From Planctomycetota bacterium (GTDB lineage Bacteria; Planctomycetota; Planctomycetia; Pirellulales; Pirellulaceae): DNA of 64,000 nt. Positions 40,801 through 55,800 of this stretch are shown in pieces. Below the pieces are notes generated by a model. The model was not told the DNA's origin. It saw only the letters and a program-made list of their open reading frames with translations, and did no database searches. Location: the NCBI GenBank assembly GCA_014381825.1, contig JACNKX010000077.1, forward strand, positions 114,774-178,773. The letters are read 5' to 3'. Position 1 is the first letter of the stretch. The number at the start of each line of letters is the position of its first letter. Made by a program: the position numbers and the translations under genes.

Positions 40801-43800
40801 AACCGCGACGCTCAGCGGCATCGAGCGACTGACGGTTGCCGACGGTGGCAACGCAGACACGATCAACATCACTGAAATCGGCGCGACCAGCGATTTCACT
40901 TCCGTGACCGTCACTGGCAGCGGAGACGAAACGTTGAACGCGACGGGAACGTCCGGTAACGACACGATCAACGTCACACCAACCGCTTCCGGCGCAGGCA
41001 GCTTCCAAGCCACCAGCGGCAATCCGATCGTGACTTACAGCGGGATTACTAATTCGGCGTTCACCGTCAATGGCAACGGCGGCTTTGACATTCTGGGCAT
41101 CATGGGCAACGCGAGTGCCGATCCAGTTACTGCGACGGCGACCACCGTTACCGCGAGTGGTGGGACAGTTACGTTCGCCACGACCGATCGAGTGGATGTG
41201 TCCACTTTCGGTGGAGTCGACAACATTGACCTGACGACTCTTGGCGTGGATACCGTCATTAATTCCGGCGACGGCAATGATACCGTTATCGGCACGGCCC
41301 AAGCCGATCTGATCTCTGGCGGTGCGGGCAACGATACGATTAGCGGCTTGGCTGGTGCAGACACAATTGATGGAGGAGCCGGCAACGACACGATCACCGG
41401 CGGTGCGGGCGTCGACAACATTGATGGTGGGGATGGTAGTGATACCTTCAATTGGACAATCGGTGATGCCAACGACAGCATTGAAGGCGGCAGCGGCGAT
41501 GATCAACTGAATTTCAACGGCGATACCAGTGTTAATGCGGTGACAGTCTCTGGCTCCGGGGCGTTGGTGCAAGTTGGCGATGGTACTGACACGGTGACCT
41601 TAGGTGCTGTCGAGCAGTTGGACATTGATGGACTCGGCGACGCAGACTCGACCACCATTAACGATCTGACTGGAACGTCGCTCGCTTTGGTGTCTGTGGA
41701 AGTTGGCAGCGGTAACGACACCGTCACGGCTCACGGTACTGGTGGTAACGATACCGCTTCGATCAATCGTTCCACGTTGGCTGGTTTGTCGGCCGAAGTG
41801 CGATTGACAGGCGCGGACGGCAGCGACACGTTGACATTCGATGGCGACGCAGGCACGGACACACTCCAAGTGACTAGTGCCAATGCGACGATTGCGGTTG
41901 ACACCGCGGCTGGCACCATCAGCGGTGTGGCTACTCCAGCGGTTTCGTATGTCGAACTTGAGTCGATTGACCTGACGGAAGCCACCGACATTAACACGTT
42001 GAATGCGACTGGCTCGACCAACTATACGGTGAATCCAGGTGCGGCGTCGGATGCCGGCACGATCTTTACCATTACCGTGGCAATCAACTTCGCAGGCGTG
42101 GGGACCGGTGAAACAATTGGCCTGACCGGAACGGCAGTTACCGACAATCTGACCGTTACTGGCACCAACCATGATGACGCCTTCACGATTAGCAGTACGG
42201 GAGTCGTCATCACAGGGCGAGCGACTGTCACGGCGGCGACCTTGGGCGACCTCGTCGTATCATCCGGTGCCGGAGATGATACGTTCGCGATCACGAGCGG
42301 ACATGGCTTCACAAACATCGACGTACAAGGTGGCGATCCGAGTGCCTCGGATACAGTGACGATCGTTGGCGACTCGACTGCTTCAGATACATTCGGCATC
42401 GCGTTGAACGCCGAGAGAATCACAGGCCTAGGAACGATCGACCTGACTGGCGTAGAACACGTTATTGTCAATGACGACACCGGCGCGTCGGCAGATACCA
42501 TCGGAGTCACAGAAGTTGGCGCGAGCAGCGGAATCGCCACCGTCACCATCGCTGGTGACAACGACGAGATTCTGAACGCCACGGGCACGACAGGTGACAA
42601 CACAATCAACGTCACACCAACAGGCGCGGGTACGGGCAGCTTCAATGCGGTAGGAACCAGCACCGTTGTTAGCTACAGCGGCATCAGTAATACGGCATTC
42701 ACGGTGAACGGCAACGGAGGCTTCGATGTCCTTGGAATCTTAGGCAACGAGAACGCTGATACCGTTACTGCCACCGCGACTATGGTCACCGCAAGCAGCG
42801 GTACAGTGACGTTCGCGATGATCGATCGCGTTGATGTGTCCACTTTCGGTGGAGTCGACAACATCGACCTGACAACTCTTGGTGTCGCCACGGTCGTCAA
42901 GGCAGGTGACGGCAATGATACAGTTGTTGGCACAGCTCAAGCCGATCTAATCTTCGGCGGCACGGGCAACGACACGATCAGCGGCTTGGCGGGTGCCGAT
43001 ACGATCAGTGGCGATGCCGGCCAAGACACGATCACGGGTGGACTAGGCGTCGATGATCTGTCCGGCGGTGCTGGCAGTGATACGTTCGTCTGGAACACGG
43101 GCGACGGTGCCGATGTGATTGAAGGGAATGATGGCACTGACGTTCTCACCTACTCGGCAACCGCTGGTATCGCAGTGAGTGCCGACGGTTCTCGCGTCGA
43201 TGTGACGAATGGCACTGATTTGTTGGATGTCGCAGATGTTGAAGAACTTGGCATCACTTCCGGTACAGGCAGCCAGACAGTTACCATCAACGATCTCACG
43301 GGAACGGACGTCAGTGTCGTGAGCGTTGATGTCGCAACGGGCGACGATACCGTACTCGTGCATGGTACGGGCGGCGCTGACAGTATTGCGGTGAACGCAT
43401 CGGCGCTTTCGGGCTTGTCCGCCGAGGTGCGATTGACGGGCGCAGATGGCAGCGACACGATTACATTCGATGGCGATGCTGGCAACGACACGCTGCAAGC
43501 GACAAGCAACGCTGCCACGGTCGCCGTCAATACGACCGCTGGCACGATCAGTGGCGCTGCGACGCCCGCTGTTTCGTACGTAGATCTCGAATCGATCGAG
43601 TTGACCGAAGGTGTCGACATCGACGACTTGAATGTGACTGGATCGGCTAGCTACACGGTCAATCCAGCCGCCGCGGCTGACGCCGGTACGATCCTGACCG
43701 ATACCGTGGCGATTAGTTACGCCGGTGTTGGTGCCGGCGAAACGATTGGCCTGACCGGAACGGCAGCTACCGACAATTTGACCGTTACTGGCACCGGCAA

Positions 43801-46800
43801 CGACGACGTCTTCACGATAGACAGTAGCGGTGTGCTCATCACTGGCCGAGCCAAGGTCACGGCGACAACGCTCGGAGATCTAATCGTCACGTCCGGTGAT
43901 GGAGACGACACATTCACGATCAGCAACGGACATGGATTCACAACGATCGACGTGCAAGCCGGAAACTCAACGGCCTCTGACACGGCGAGCTTGACTGGAA
44001 ACGGGACAAACGACATCACGATCACGCTCGGTGACAACGAAGTCACGGTCTCAGGTGGAGGTTTAGGCACGATCACCCTGCCGGGCGTCGAAACCATTGA
44101 TGTCAATGCAGCGACAGCCAATGTGAGCGTCAACGGAACAACCGGCAGCGACGACATCAGATACACCGCAACAGGCAGTGATGCAGGAACAGTGAGCAAA
44201 ACAGGCTTGAACAGTTCGGTACGCATCAGTGGTATCGGGACTCTTGCAGTCAACAGCATCGCGGGTGGCGACGATCGATTGGAGATTAATGGCACTTCGG
44301 CGGGCGAGACGTTTGGTGTGACGGCAACAGCGGTAACGATCAGCACAGGTCAGAACGTAGATACGATTGCCAATATCGACGCTTTGACAGTTCGAGGCCT
44401 GGAAGGCAACGACATCTTTGACGTGACGCCTTCAGCAACCGTCCCGCTCTTCATCGACGGTGGTGATCCGATTGGTGGAGCGACCGGCGACCGGATTAAC
44501 GTAGCGGCTGGCGGAGCAGCGGCAACCGTCAACGTTGGCCCCGAGAACGATGAAGGCAGTGTCATTATCGGAACGAACACGCCGATCACTTTCGATCACC
44601 TTGAGTTCGTGAACATCACCGGTGCAGCAGCTTCGGCGACAGTTAACGGAACCGATGCCGATGACTCGATCTCGATCATTGCTCGCGACGTCGACTTCGA
44701 TGCCGCAGCGGATGGAGTCAACGACTTCACGGTCACAATCGGCAACCAGCCATTGATTCCAGGGTTGTCCGTGCTGTTCATTGATACTCCAACTTTGATA
44801 TTGAATGCAGGCGGAGGCAGCGACGAGATTTCGATCACCGCTCCTGATCCGGACCCGACCACAGCGCCGGCTGGCGCTTGGGATGTTGACTTGACCATCA
44901 ACGGCGGCCCACCATCGGCCAGCGACACAGTGATCTTCGGCACGTCCGGTGCTGCCGACACGATCAACTATCGACCAACCGCTTCAGACGCGGGCGCGCT
45001 CGAGATCACCAATCTCAGTTCGACAACAACACTTAACGGCATCGAGCACTTAACGTTTGACGGCGAAACGGGTGGCGACGCGCTGACCGTGATTGGCGAC
45101 GGAACAGATACAACCAACGGCACAAACGATGTCTTTACCATGACCCCAGGCGCTGGCCTGGACACCGGCACGATCGGGGTGACGAGCGCCAACACACCGC
45201 TGCTGCCGATCACGTTCCAGAACCTGGGAAGCACCGGTTCGGTCACAGTTGATGGCGAAAACAACACAGGTACAAATGCAACGACGGATGCGTTGGTTTA
45301 CCAAGGCACGAGCAGCAGCGACAGCTTCACGGTTGCTTCATCAGGCGCGGTCGGTCTAACAATCGGCGGCTTAACGCACTTGAACGTCTTACCTGCCGAC
45401 ATCAATTCGCTAACCATCCATGGCTTCGACGGCAACGATACATTCACTGTCGCGTCAAATGATTACGCCAGTGGCGTCACGATCAACGGCGATAGTTCGT
45501 CCAGCGACGCAATCGTCGTTAACGGTACCGCGAGCGGCGAGACGATCGGAATTAACGCTGCCAGCATCGCGGTTGCAGCACTCCCGATAATCAACTTCAC
45601 TGGCGTCGAAAGTATCACAGCGAATACTGGCGACGGTGTTGACATCGTGAATATTGGAGACATGACCGGCACCGTTGTCGCTAACGTGACAATCGATTTG
45701 GGTGCAACGGACACGGACTCAGACACGGTCAATATCGCTGGCAGCTCAGCGGACGATTCTGCCTCGGTTGGAACGACGGGATCAAACGTCGACGTCGTTG
45801 GTTTGACGGCTCGTGTGCAAGTCTCCAGTGCGGAAGCGGCTGACACCCTGGAGTTCGACGGCAATCAAGGCAGCGATACGCTGGAGGTTGGCGGCACTGG
45901 CGTCAACATCGCGACCGCAACAAGCACAATTACCGGAGCCGTCACGCCGAACGTCACCTACTCAGATCTCGAAACAGTTCACGTCGTTGCAGCTGCCGCA
46001 GCAAGCACACTGACGGTGAGCGGGTCGGCTACTTACCGCGTCACGGCGGGCGGCGTCGCCGATGAGGGAACAATCCAGACGGCCACAATCGATGTGGCCT
46101 ACGAAGACTTCGGCACGGGCGACACGCTGGCGTTGAATGGTGTCAGCGCGAGCGACGCGCTGACAGTCGATCTGTCCAACCAAGACGACTCGGTTACTAT
46201 TGATGCCAACGGCGATCTTGCAATTGCTGGTCGAGCGTCGATCGATCAGACGAGTATCGAGTCGCTCACGTTAAACTTACTCGACGGGAACGACTCCGTT
46301 TCGATCGCCGCAACCGGCGAATACAGCGGTGGCGTCACGATTAATGGTGGCGATAGTGACCCGACGAGCGATGCAGTCGTCGCAACGGGCACCACAAACG
46401 CTGATGCGATCGGACTCGACTTGTCGGCTGGTGAATTGACTGGCATCGTTAACGGAACGATTGCACTGGATGGAGTTGAATCGCTGACCGTCAACGGCGG
46501 CGGCGGGACGGGTGTCGACGCAGTCACCGTTACCAACATTGGCGCGACAAGCGAACTCTCCGTGGTGACACTGTCGGTCGCCAACGCAAGTACGTTGGTC
46601 GCCACGGGCACGGCTGCAAACGAAACGATACAAGTCGCTCCGACCGCAGCCGGAACGGGTAGCTTCGCGGCGAAAGGCGTTGGGCCAACAATTGCTTACG
46701 CGAGCTTTGGCGGCTTGTTCACCGTGAACGGCGGTACCGGCGGCGTTGATGTCTTGGAAGTTCTGGGCAGCGAAGGAGTGGACGACGTCGACACGGCCGC

Positions 46801-49800
46801 TGCAAGCGTGACTGCGAATGGTGGAGTCGTGACGTTCGGTACTGCCCTTGATCGCCTTGATATCACGACCTTTGGCGGAGCCGATGATATTGATCTTGGT
46901 CCGCACACACTGAACACAATCGTCGACGCCGGTGCCGGTAACGATGATGTGAACGGTTCCTTGACCGGCGCGACTCTCACGCTACTTGGTGGCGATGGCA
47001 ACGACATACTCGTTGGCGGTACGGCGATCGACCGTATCGAAGGTGGACTTGGTAACGACACGATCACGGGCGGAAACGGTGTTGATAATCTGTTCGGTGA
47101 CGACGGCAGCGATACATTCGTGTGGGCGACCGGAAATGGCAGCGACACCGTTGAAGGTGGCGAAGGCGGGGACGTTCTCGATTACACATCCACTGCCGCG
47201 ACGGTCACGGTGCGAGCTAGCGGCGTGCGTGTCGAGGTGACTGACGGCGCTGGTACGCTCAGCCTCGCAGGTGTCGAGCAATTCGATCTCGATCTGGACA
47301 TGGGTAACGATACGCTGACGGTCAGTGACTTGACCGGGACCCACGCTTCCCGGATCAATGCCGATATGGGGGCTGGCGATGACACAGTTATTGTTCACGG
47401 CACAACCGGTGGCGACGCCGCGGCGATCGCCGATGTGGGTGGCGATGTCGAAGTCAGCGGGTTATCGGCGTTGGTGCGCGTGTCGGGTACGGACTCGACG
47501 AACGACATCGTCCGCTTCGACGGTGACGGCGGCGACGATACGCTGCAGCTGACAAGCCTGCTCACCGCGACTTCGGTCACGGTTGACACGACCGGTCGCA
47601 CGATCAGCAACATCGCTGCCGAAACAATCGAGTATGTGGACTTGGAAACGTTGCGAGTGATCGACGGTGGCGCTGCGGCGACGCTAAGCGTGACCGGTTC
47701 GTCCAACTACGCGTTCACACCACATACGGCGAGCGATGAAGGCGAGATTGTCACCGATACACTCACGGTTAGCTTCGATGGCTTTGGCAGTGGCGAGAGC
47801 ATCAACGTCTCAGGCAGTGGGGCGACCGCGGACTTGACAGTTAATGGCACAACGGCAGACGACGCGTTCACCGTGACGGCGGCTTCGGCAACCACGATTG
47901 ACGGACGAGCAACCATCACTCCAACGACGATCGACGAATTGTTCCTCAACGGTTTGGCAGGCAACGACACGTTCATCGTGACTCCGTCCGCGACCGTCAC
48001 CTACAATGTTGACGGCGGCGGGGATACGAATGATTCGCTGTCGGTGGCTATCGGGACCAATGTCAGTATCGTGAGCGAATCGGCGGTGACGACGGCCACT
48101 GCGTTCGACGACGTGAACTACGCGGGAATAGAATCGCTTTCACTGACAGGCGGCGGCGCGTTGACCCTACAAGGCGGAGCGGGTCAAGACACGATCTCGA
48201 TCACGCCCACAGCGACCGCAGCTCGGATCAACAGCGGCGCGCTAATCAACTTTGGCACGAGTACCGCGATCGCGGCGGACGGACAAGGCAACGCGAGCGA
48301 CTTGGTTCAGCTCAACGGTTCGGCGTCAGACGACACGATCGCTGTGACGCGAGGCGCGACGACGACAGTGCTACTCAGTGGCGTAACCGTTTCGGTACCG
48401 CTGGCGACTAGCGAGAATTTGCTGATTAGCAGCGGCCTGGGCGACGACGGAATAACGGTGACGGGAACCGGCGGTTCGCAATTGACGGTTGACGGTGGCG
48501 TGCCGACGGCCAGTGATACTCTAACGCTCGTTTCGACGGAAGCCGCAGCGGACTTCGTCGTCACCCCGGGTTCCGCTGATCACGAAGGTTCCGTCTCCGT
48601 GGACGGTTCGATCACCCAGTTTGTCGGCGTCGAAGCGATCATCGTCAATGCGAGCACGGGCGTCGCCGCGGACAGCCTGCAGATTCAAGGCACCAGCGAC
48701 AATGATGCGATTACGCTGGCAGGAGTCGACGCGAACACTTTGACCGTCGATGTCAACTCGCGAGCGCAAGTCACATTCGACAACATCACCGCCGGGATGA
48801 CCAGCGGTGTGACGATCAACAGCTTGGGTGGCGACGACGTGACTTCGATCACGCGGACCGCCGACGCAAGCTGGGCCGTGACGCAAGTTACAGTCGATTC
48901 GGGCGATCCGACCGGCAGCGACGAAGTGCAAGTCAACGGCACCAGCGGTGCAGACGGCTTTGACTATACATCTGATACGGGGCGACTGGACGTCACCACC
49001 GCATCGGTCACCACCCAGTACACGATCAGCAACACGGAATCGCTCGTCGTCAACGGCGTGTCGGGAACCGACACGTTGAACGTCAACGGCGTCGCGACTG
49101 CTGAAACGTTCGCTTTGAGCAACGTGACTGCGATCGCGGGCCGTGTGCAAGTCGACAACGAAACGCCTCTTTCCTACACGAACATCACCGGTGTGATCAC
49201 GTTGACCGGAGCCGGCGGGGCTGACCGTCTGGTGCTGGCTGGTTCTTCCGACGACGATACCGTGGTCGCGACTTCAACTTCGTTGTCGGTTAATGGTCGA
49301 GCGTTCACGCTGGCCACGATCGATAGTCTGACGTTGAATTTGGACGGTGGTACCGACAGTGCCACCGTAACCGCGGCGGCCAGCTTTGCCTACTCAGTCG
49401 CTGGCGGCGATCCAGCGGCGGAAGATGCTCTGACGGTCAACACGACGAACGTAGCGACGAACGTCACCTCAGCGACGATCACGCCGACCGGCTTGGGAAT
49501 GATTGACTATACGGGCATCGAGGACTTAACGATCAGCGGAACGGGCGCATTGACGTTGCAAGGCGGCAGTGGGCAGGATGCGATCACAGTCACCCCGACA
49601 GATTCCACCGCTCAGATTAACAGCGGTCCGCAGATCTCGTTCGACACGACGAGCGTTACAGCAGACGGCGCTGCCGGAACGAACGATCTCGTGCAAATCA
49701 ACGGCTCACCATCGAACGACACGATTGCCGTGGCACGCGGTGCGACGACGACGGTTACTGTGGCAAGCATCGTGGTCAGTTCAGCGGCAGCCAGCGAGAA

Positions 49801-52800
49801 CTTACTCGTGTCAGGGGGTCTTGGCGACGACGATATAACGGTAACGGGAAGCGCCGGCGCGGCGTTGACAATCGATGGCGGTGGGCCTTCAGTACTCGGT
49901 CCGGTAGCCGTCGCCAGCGATACGCTGGCAGTTGAAGGTGCAGCGAGCGCCGCCAATACATTCCGAGTCCGTCCCGGCGCGACCGGCGATTCCGGTTCGG
50001 TCACGCTCGGTACGGATACGACGCAGTTCCTCGGCATCGAAGCCGTCACGGTTGATGCGGGCGGCGGAACGATGCCCGACACCGTGACGGTTGATGGAAC
50101 GAGCGCGGACAATGCGATCTCGGTCTTGGCTGTAGACGGCGATACTGCCACGGTCAGCGTCGACGGACGGGCGTTGGTAACGGTCGATGGCGTTTCAGCG
50201 GCCAGTTCGCTGACGGTCAACGCCGAAGACGGCGACGACGTGATTCGCGTTGCGCCCGTGGGCGGCACCAACTTGACGTTCAACGTCAACGCGGGAGGCC
50301 CGGCTGGTTCGGACGACGTCGTGGTTGAAGGCACGACCGGCAACGACACGATCAGCTACACGCCGAACGCAACCGTCGACGCGGACGGAACGATCGTCGT
50401 CAATGGCGAGACGACGACTTTCACCGGTGCGGAATCAGTGACGATCGCTGGTTTAGGCGGAGATGATGCGTTTACGGCCAACGAAGCGGTGGCGGGTGTC
50501 GACGACTCGTTGGTTTACAACTACGCCGCGGGCGACGAAGGCAGCTTCCGTTACAACACGAATGTGCAAGTTGAATTCATCAGTCTGGAAACCCGAACGT
50601 TCAATCTCGGTACCAGTGCGGCGGCGGACGCGATTACGGTCAACACGTCAGGCGCTAACAACACGATCAGCGTGCAACAAGCGACAACGATGCCGAACGC
50701 CGAAGTCACGGTCGACGGCAAGTTGGTGACCTTCGCATTCGGCGCGGACGAGATCGACACGCTGACCATCAACAGCGGCGATGGCAGCGATACGATCACG
50801 GTCACTCCGTGGGACGAATTGGATGTGACGGTCAACGGCGACGGCGCTGAGAACGGCGATACGATCGTTGTGAATGCGAGCGGCGGTAACAACGTGATTG
50901 CCGTGGCTGCAAACCAAGTCGCAGTAACGGGAGTCCGTCCGGTCGCATTGTCGGGCATCGAACAGATCGATGTGAACGGACTTGGCGGCGACGACACGAT
51001 TACTGTCAACGACATGACAGCGACTAACGTCTCACTGGTGAACGTGGATGTCGCTACCGGCAACACCGACTCCGTAACGATCCACGGCAGCAGCGCCGGC
51101 GACAATGCTTCGGTCGCCGACGACGGGACAGCCGTCGATGTCGCAGGCTTAGCAGCCCGTGTTCGCGTGTTGAATGCCGAGGCAGCCGACACGATTACCT
51201 TCGATGGCGATGGCGGCGATGACCGGCTGGAAGTGACAAGCCTGAGTACAGCGACGTCGCTAACGATCAATACGGCAACGGCTTCCCAAACAATCGCCGG
51301 CGTGACCGTAGCGACGGTTTCGTACGACGATATTGAATCGATTCACGCTGTCGACGGCGGCCTGCTGGGTACGCTTGGAGTGACTGGAGCGAATGCCTAT
51401 CAACACACTCCCGGCAATAACACGGATGAAGGCGCGATCACTGCCGATAGCTTGAACATCACCTACACCGGTCTCGCATCAGGCGAGACGATCTCATTGA
51501 CGGGTCCTGGAGCCGACACGCTGTTGGCTTTTGGTACAAACGCGGACGACGACTTCACGACCGTATCGAGCAGCAGCGTGCTGCTGCTCGGTCGCGCGAA
51601 CTTGGCGTTGACGAGCATCGAGACTATCACGGTTGAGGGCCTGGACGGCGACGACGAGTTCGATGTCACACCAGGAACTTCGACGTTGCACGTCCACGGC
51701 GGTAATCCTTCGGGCGGCAGTGATTCGCTAACGGTCAATGGCCAAGCTGATGCCGACACGATCGGCATCGATGTCGATGCCCAAACCGTTACGGTCGATG
51801 CACTCACAGCGGTAAACTTTACAGGCATCGAGGATCTGATCGTCGAGTCGGCTGGCAGCGATGATACAATCAACGTAACCAATCTGGGCGTGGTCAGTGG
51901 CTTGGAGACGATCACGCTCAATACAGTCGTTGGTGTGAGCGGCGACGATGATGTGAATGTCACTGGTTCCAGTGGCAATAACTCGTTTGTGGTTAATCCC
52001 ATCTCGGCGACGCAAGTAAACGCGACGACCGGTGTTGGGCCTGTGGTAACAGCCAACATGACCAACGCGGCTGGGAGCGACTTCACCGTTGCTGGCGGTG
52101 GAGGTGACGATGCGCTCACCGTGAACCTGACCGCAGCGGACGAGACGGTTACTGTCAACGGCTCCACAGTTGAAGTGACCGCCGGTTCAACGCTCAAACC
52201 AATCGATTACACACTCGCGGACATCGATCTGCTGCGCGTCTCCGGCGCGGCCGGCAGCGACACTTTCAATGTCACCCCGACAACCATTCCGCTCTTCATC
52301 GACGGTGGCGATCCGATCGGCGGCGCGACAGGCGATTTGCTGAACATGATCGGCTCGGGTGCGACTGTCAACGTCGGCCCAGAGAACGATGAAGGCAGTG
52401 TTGAGATAGGCACCGACGAGCCCGTCAGCTTCGATCACATCGAACGAGTGACCGTCACCGGTGCAGGCGGCGGGCCAGTAACAGTTAACGGCACGGCCGG
52501 TGCCGACGACATCACGATCATCGCTCGTGATGCAACATTCGACATCGGCGCTGATGGCGATCAAGACTTTACGGTAACGGTCGGCAATCAACCGCTAATT
52601 CCCGGCTTGTCCGTCTTGTTCCTCAACGCCCCTGCCTTAATTGTAAATGCACTTGGCGGCAGCGATGACATCTCGGTGCGGGCACCTGCGCCGAACAATG
52701 CCAACTGGAACGTCGACGTCTTGATCGATGGCGGCTCTCCCTCGGACGACGATCGAGTCGTCTTCGCTTCGCCGGGATCGGGGAGCGATTCGGTCTTTTA

Positions 52801-55800
52801 CACGCCGACCCAGAACGCGGAACTAACCATCAATCCACTCGGCAACGATAACGCCGTGCGAATCGTCTCTGATACAGAGGGAGCCGCTGGCAATGACGAT
52901 TCCGTTGAATACGTCGCGGGTGGTGCGCTCCTGGTGGGCACTGCAGCCAACGCTGCAGGCGGAACGAGAATTACCGTCACGTTTAATCCCGGTGTGACTA
53001 CCGCTCAACAAGTCATTGACGCCATTAATGCTCACGCCACAGCCATGACCTTGGTAACCGCCTCTGACTTCGGTACGGCAACGGGAACGATCAGCGACGC
53101 GGTTTCCGAACAATTTCTGAGCGGAGGCGGGGCCGGTGCAAGTGGCACGCTGGTCGTTGACGATGTGACAGCCGGGCAAGGACCTGAAGACACGCGTCTG
53201 TTCCTCAAAGGCATCGAGGATCTTGTCTTTGATGGTGAAGGTTCAAATGACACGCTTCGCGTTCACACAACCGCCGGCGCGGCCAGCACGATCACCGCAA
53301 CCCCAGGAAGCGACATCGACTCCGGCAACATCCAAATCGATTCGAAGCTGCCGATCGAGTTCACTGATCTCGGCGCGACTGGCTCGATCGTGTTGACAGA
53401 CGAAGACACCACGAACAACGACACGCTTGTCTACAACGGCACAACGAGCGACGACAGCTTCACTGTTTCTTCGGGCGGCTCGATCGGCTTGAACACCCAA
53501 ATCGCCGTCAATGCGGCTGACATTAGCGCCATCACGCTGACGGGACTCGAAGGAAATGACACGGCCACCGCAGCCGCTACGGGTGGCAGTACTCAGACTT
53601 TGAACCTTGCAACCGACATCCTAACCGGAATCTACGCGGCATCGATCGGCTTCGCAGGGGTCGAGACGTTGACGGTCAATGGCGTGAACGAAGCCACGAC
53701 GGCAAACAACAACCCGAACGAGTTCAACGTCACGAACTACGGCGCCTCAAGCGGTCTCGCGACGATTAATCTGTATGCTGGAGATACCGACGCCACCACC
53801 GACGGCGATACGATCGACATAGCGCTCACGGGCGGTAATAACGCGATCAAGTTCACTCCGTTAACCGCCAACTCGGGCCAGATAACTCGTGATCAAGGCG
53901 GCCCGACACTCCACATCAGCGGTCTGAACACAACGCCTCTCGTTACGCAACTATCGATTGACGGCAGTGGCGGCGGTACCGACGAGTTGGTAATCGTCGG
54001 CAGCAGTGGCGCGGATTCGATCACGGTTGCCCAAGGCGGAGCCGGAACGCAAGTCGAGTTGAGTGCGAATAGCACTGCGCGACTGCCGATTGACTTTGCG
54101 AATGTCGAAGGCCTCGCCGTTAACGCTGGCGCTGGTAATGATACGCTAACAATCGACGAAGGAACGGGAGCGACTCCGTCCCTAGTTCCGCTTGCTGACG
54201 GCATCGTCTTCAACGGTGGAGTTGGCGATGACACACTGGAACTTACGTATGGCAACACCGTTTCCGACACCGCAGCGACGTACAATGTTGGTCCGAATGC
54301 CGATGAAGGTTCGATCGTGCATTCGCGAAGCGGCGTGACTCAGACCGTTTTCTTCACAGGACTCGAACCAGTCGTGGATAGTGTTGCTGGTCCGTTGACC
54401 GTGAACGCGACCAGTGCCGCCAACGCGATCAGCTACACAGCTTCGCCGAGCGTCACCGACCACGGTCGCATTTCCATCGACAACTTCGAGACGCTCGACT
54501 TCGACAACAAGACCACGGTCGCGATCAATGCTCTTGGCGGTAGTGACGCGATTAGCGTTGCTGGTACGACCGATGGGTTTAGTGGCGTCTTGACCGTCAA
54601 TGGCGGAGATCCGAGCGACGCGGATTCGCTGACGGTTAACGGCGTGGATACATCTCTCGCGATCAATGTGGGAACATCTTCGATCGTGGGAGCCGGTCCA
54701 ACGTCGGTCTCGTATGCAGACCTCTCTTCAATCTCGGCAATCGCCGGCGCTTCGACGACGTTGGCGGCAAGTGGCGCGACATCTTACGACGTCACTCCCG
54801 GCGCTGCGACTAACGAAGGAACTCTCGCGGCGGGTAGCTTCCCGATTTCGTTCGATGGCTTCGGCAGCGGCGACACAATCACAGTCGATGGCGCAGGCAC
54901 GTTGACGATCAACGGCACCGCAACCGGTGATGCGTTCGGTGTACTCGCAGGATCCGGCGGCACCGATCGCGGCAATGTGACCTTAACAGGTCGAGCGACC
55001 GTCGATCCCAGTAATATCGCGAACCTGATCCTCAACGGACTCGGTGGCGACGACACGATTACCGTGGCCGGCGATCACGCGTACACGAATGTGACGCTGA
55101 ATGGCGGCGATCCTACCGCTTCGGATGTGGCGAATCTGAACGGAGATGCGAATTCGGCGGTTGTTGTTACGATCGGTATCGCGACTCCAACGGTCAGCGG
55201 CGGCGATCTCGGCAATGTCTTGTTGTCCGGCATCGAGATCGCGAACGTGACGAACGGAGCCGGAGCGATCAACGTCAACGGGAGTACTTCACCCGAAACG
55301 ATCCGAGTCACACCATTCACGAGCAACGAAGCCAACGTGCAGATCGACGGGACGTCACTTGTCGTACGCACAACCAACACCGGCGACTTGACGATTGCCG
55401 AAGGTACCTCGACGGACAACGACACACTGGCGGTTGAATACACAGCCAACGTCGATGACGTTACGGTGAATGCCACAACAGGTGTAGTTAGCCGCACGGG
55501 TTTGAAGACGATCAACTTCACGACCGCCAACATCGAGGCCGTGCAAGTATTCGGTAACGAAGACGGTGATACGTTCAACGTTACGCATTCCGCCACGATT
55601 CCAGTCTTCATTGACGGTGGCGATCCAAGCGGCACAGGCGACACGCTGGCGATTCAGTCTGGTTCGGCCTCCGTCACCTTTACACCCGGCGCAAATAATG
55701 ACGAAGGATCGTTCGTCGTGGGCACCGACGAAGCGATCAGCTTTGATCGCATTGAAGCGGCAAGCGTGACCGCCACCGGCGGCACTCCAACGGCTACGAT

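Larger units (their letters stand above)
40840..44000 (+). repeat. 546-codon direct duplication containing an RTX-like block, two copies
   Basis: Copy 1 (about 40840-42470) and copy 2 (about 42480-44000) align throughout: 'NITEIGATS', 'ETLNATGTSGNDTINVTPT', 'YSGITNSAFTVNGNGGFDILGI', 'DRVDVSTFGGVDNIDLTTLGV', the RTX-like block, 'GLSAEVRLTGADGSDTLTFDGDAG', and 'GETIGLTGTAVTDNLTVTG'. The same point (GATGTGTCCACTTTCGGTGG) is at 41195 and 42833, a shift of 1,638 nt. More diverged relatives begin near 46480 and 63270. Confidence 0.9.
9410..54380 (+). repeat. Dispersed 'TGLEPV' module, six recognised copies
   Basis: A module of about 100-130 residues of the type 'D-L-VDYSGG-P-PPGGITFNGG..GDTL..G....tYTGLEPV' recurs along the protein. 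The terminal GLEP (or DLEP) motif is encoded at about 9710, 14828, 21857, 29207, 32459 and 54359. Copies at 28.9-29.2 kb and 21.6-21.9 kb are the most complete, including the upstream VDYSGG or VDYANN strand; those at 9.7 and 54.4 kb are reduced. Spacing is roughly 3-7 kb over the first five. The module may delimit larger structural segments; no function is known to me. Confidence 0.7.
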
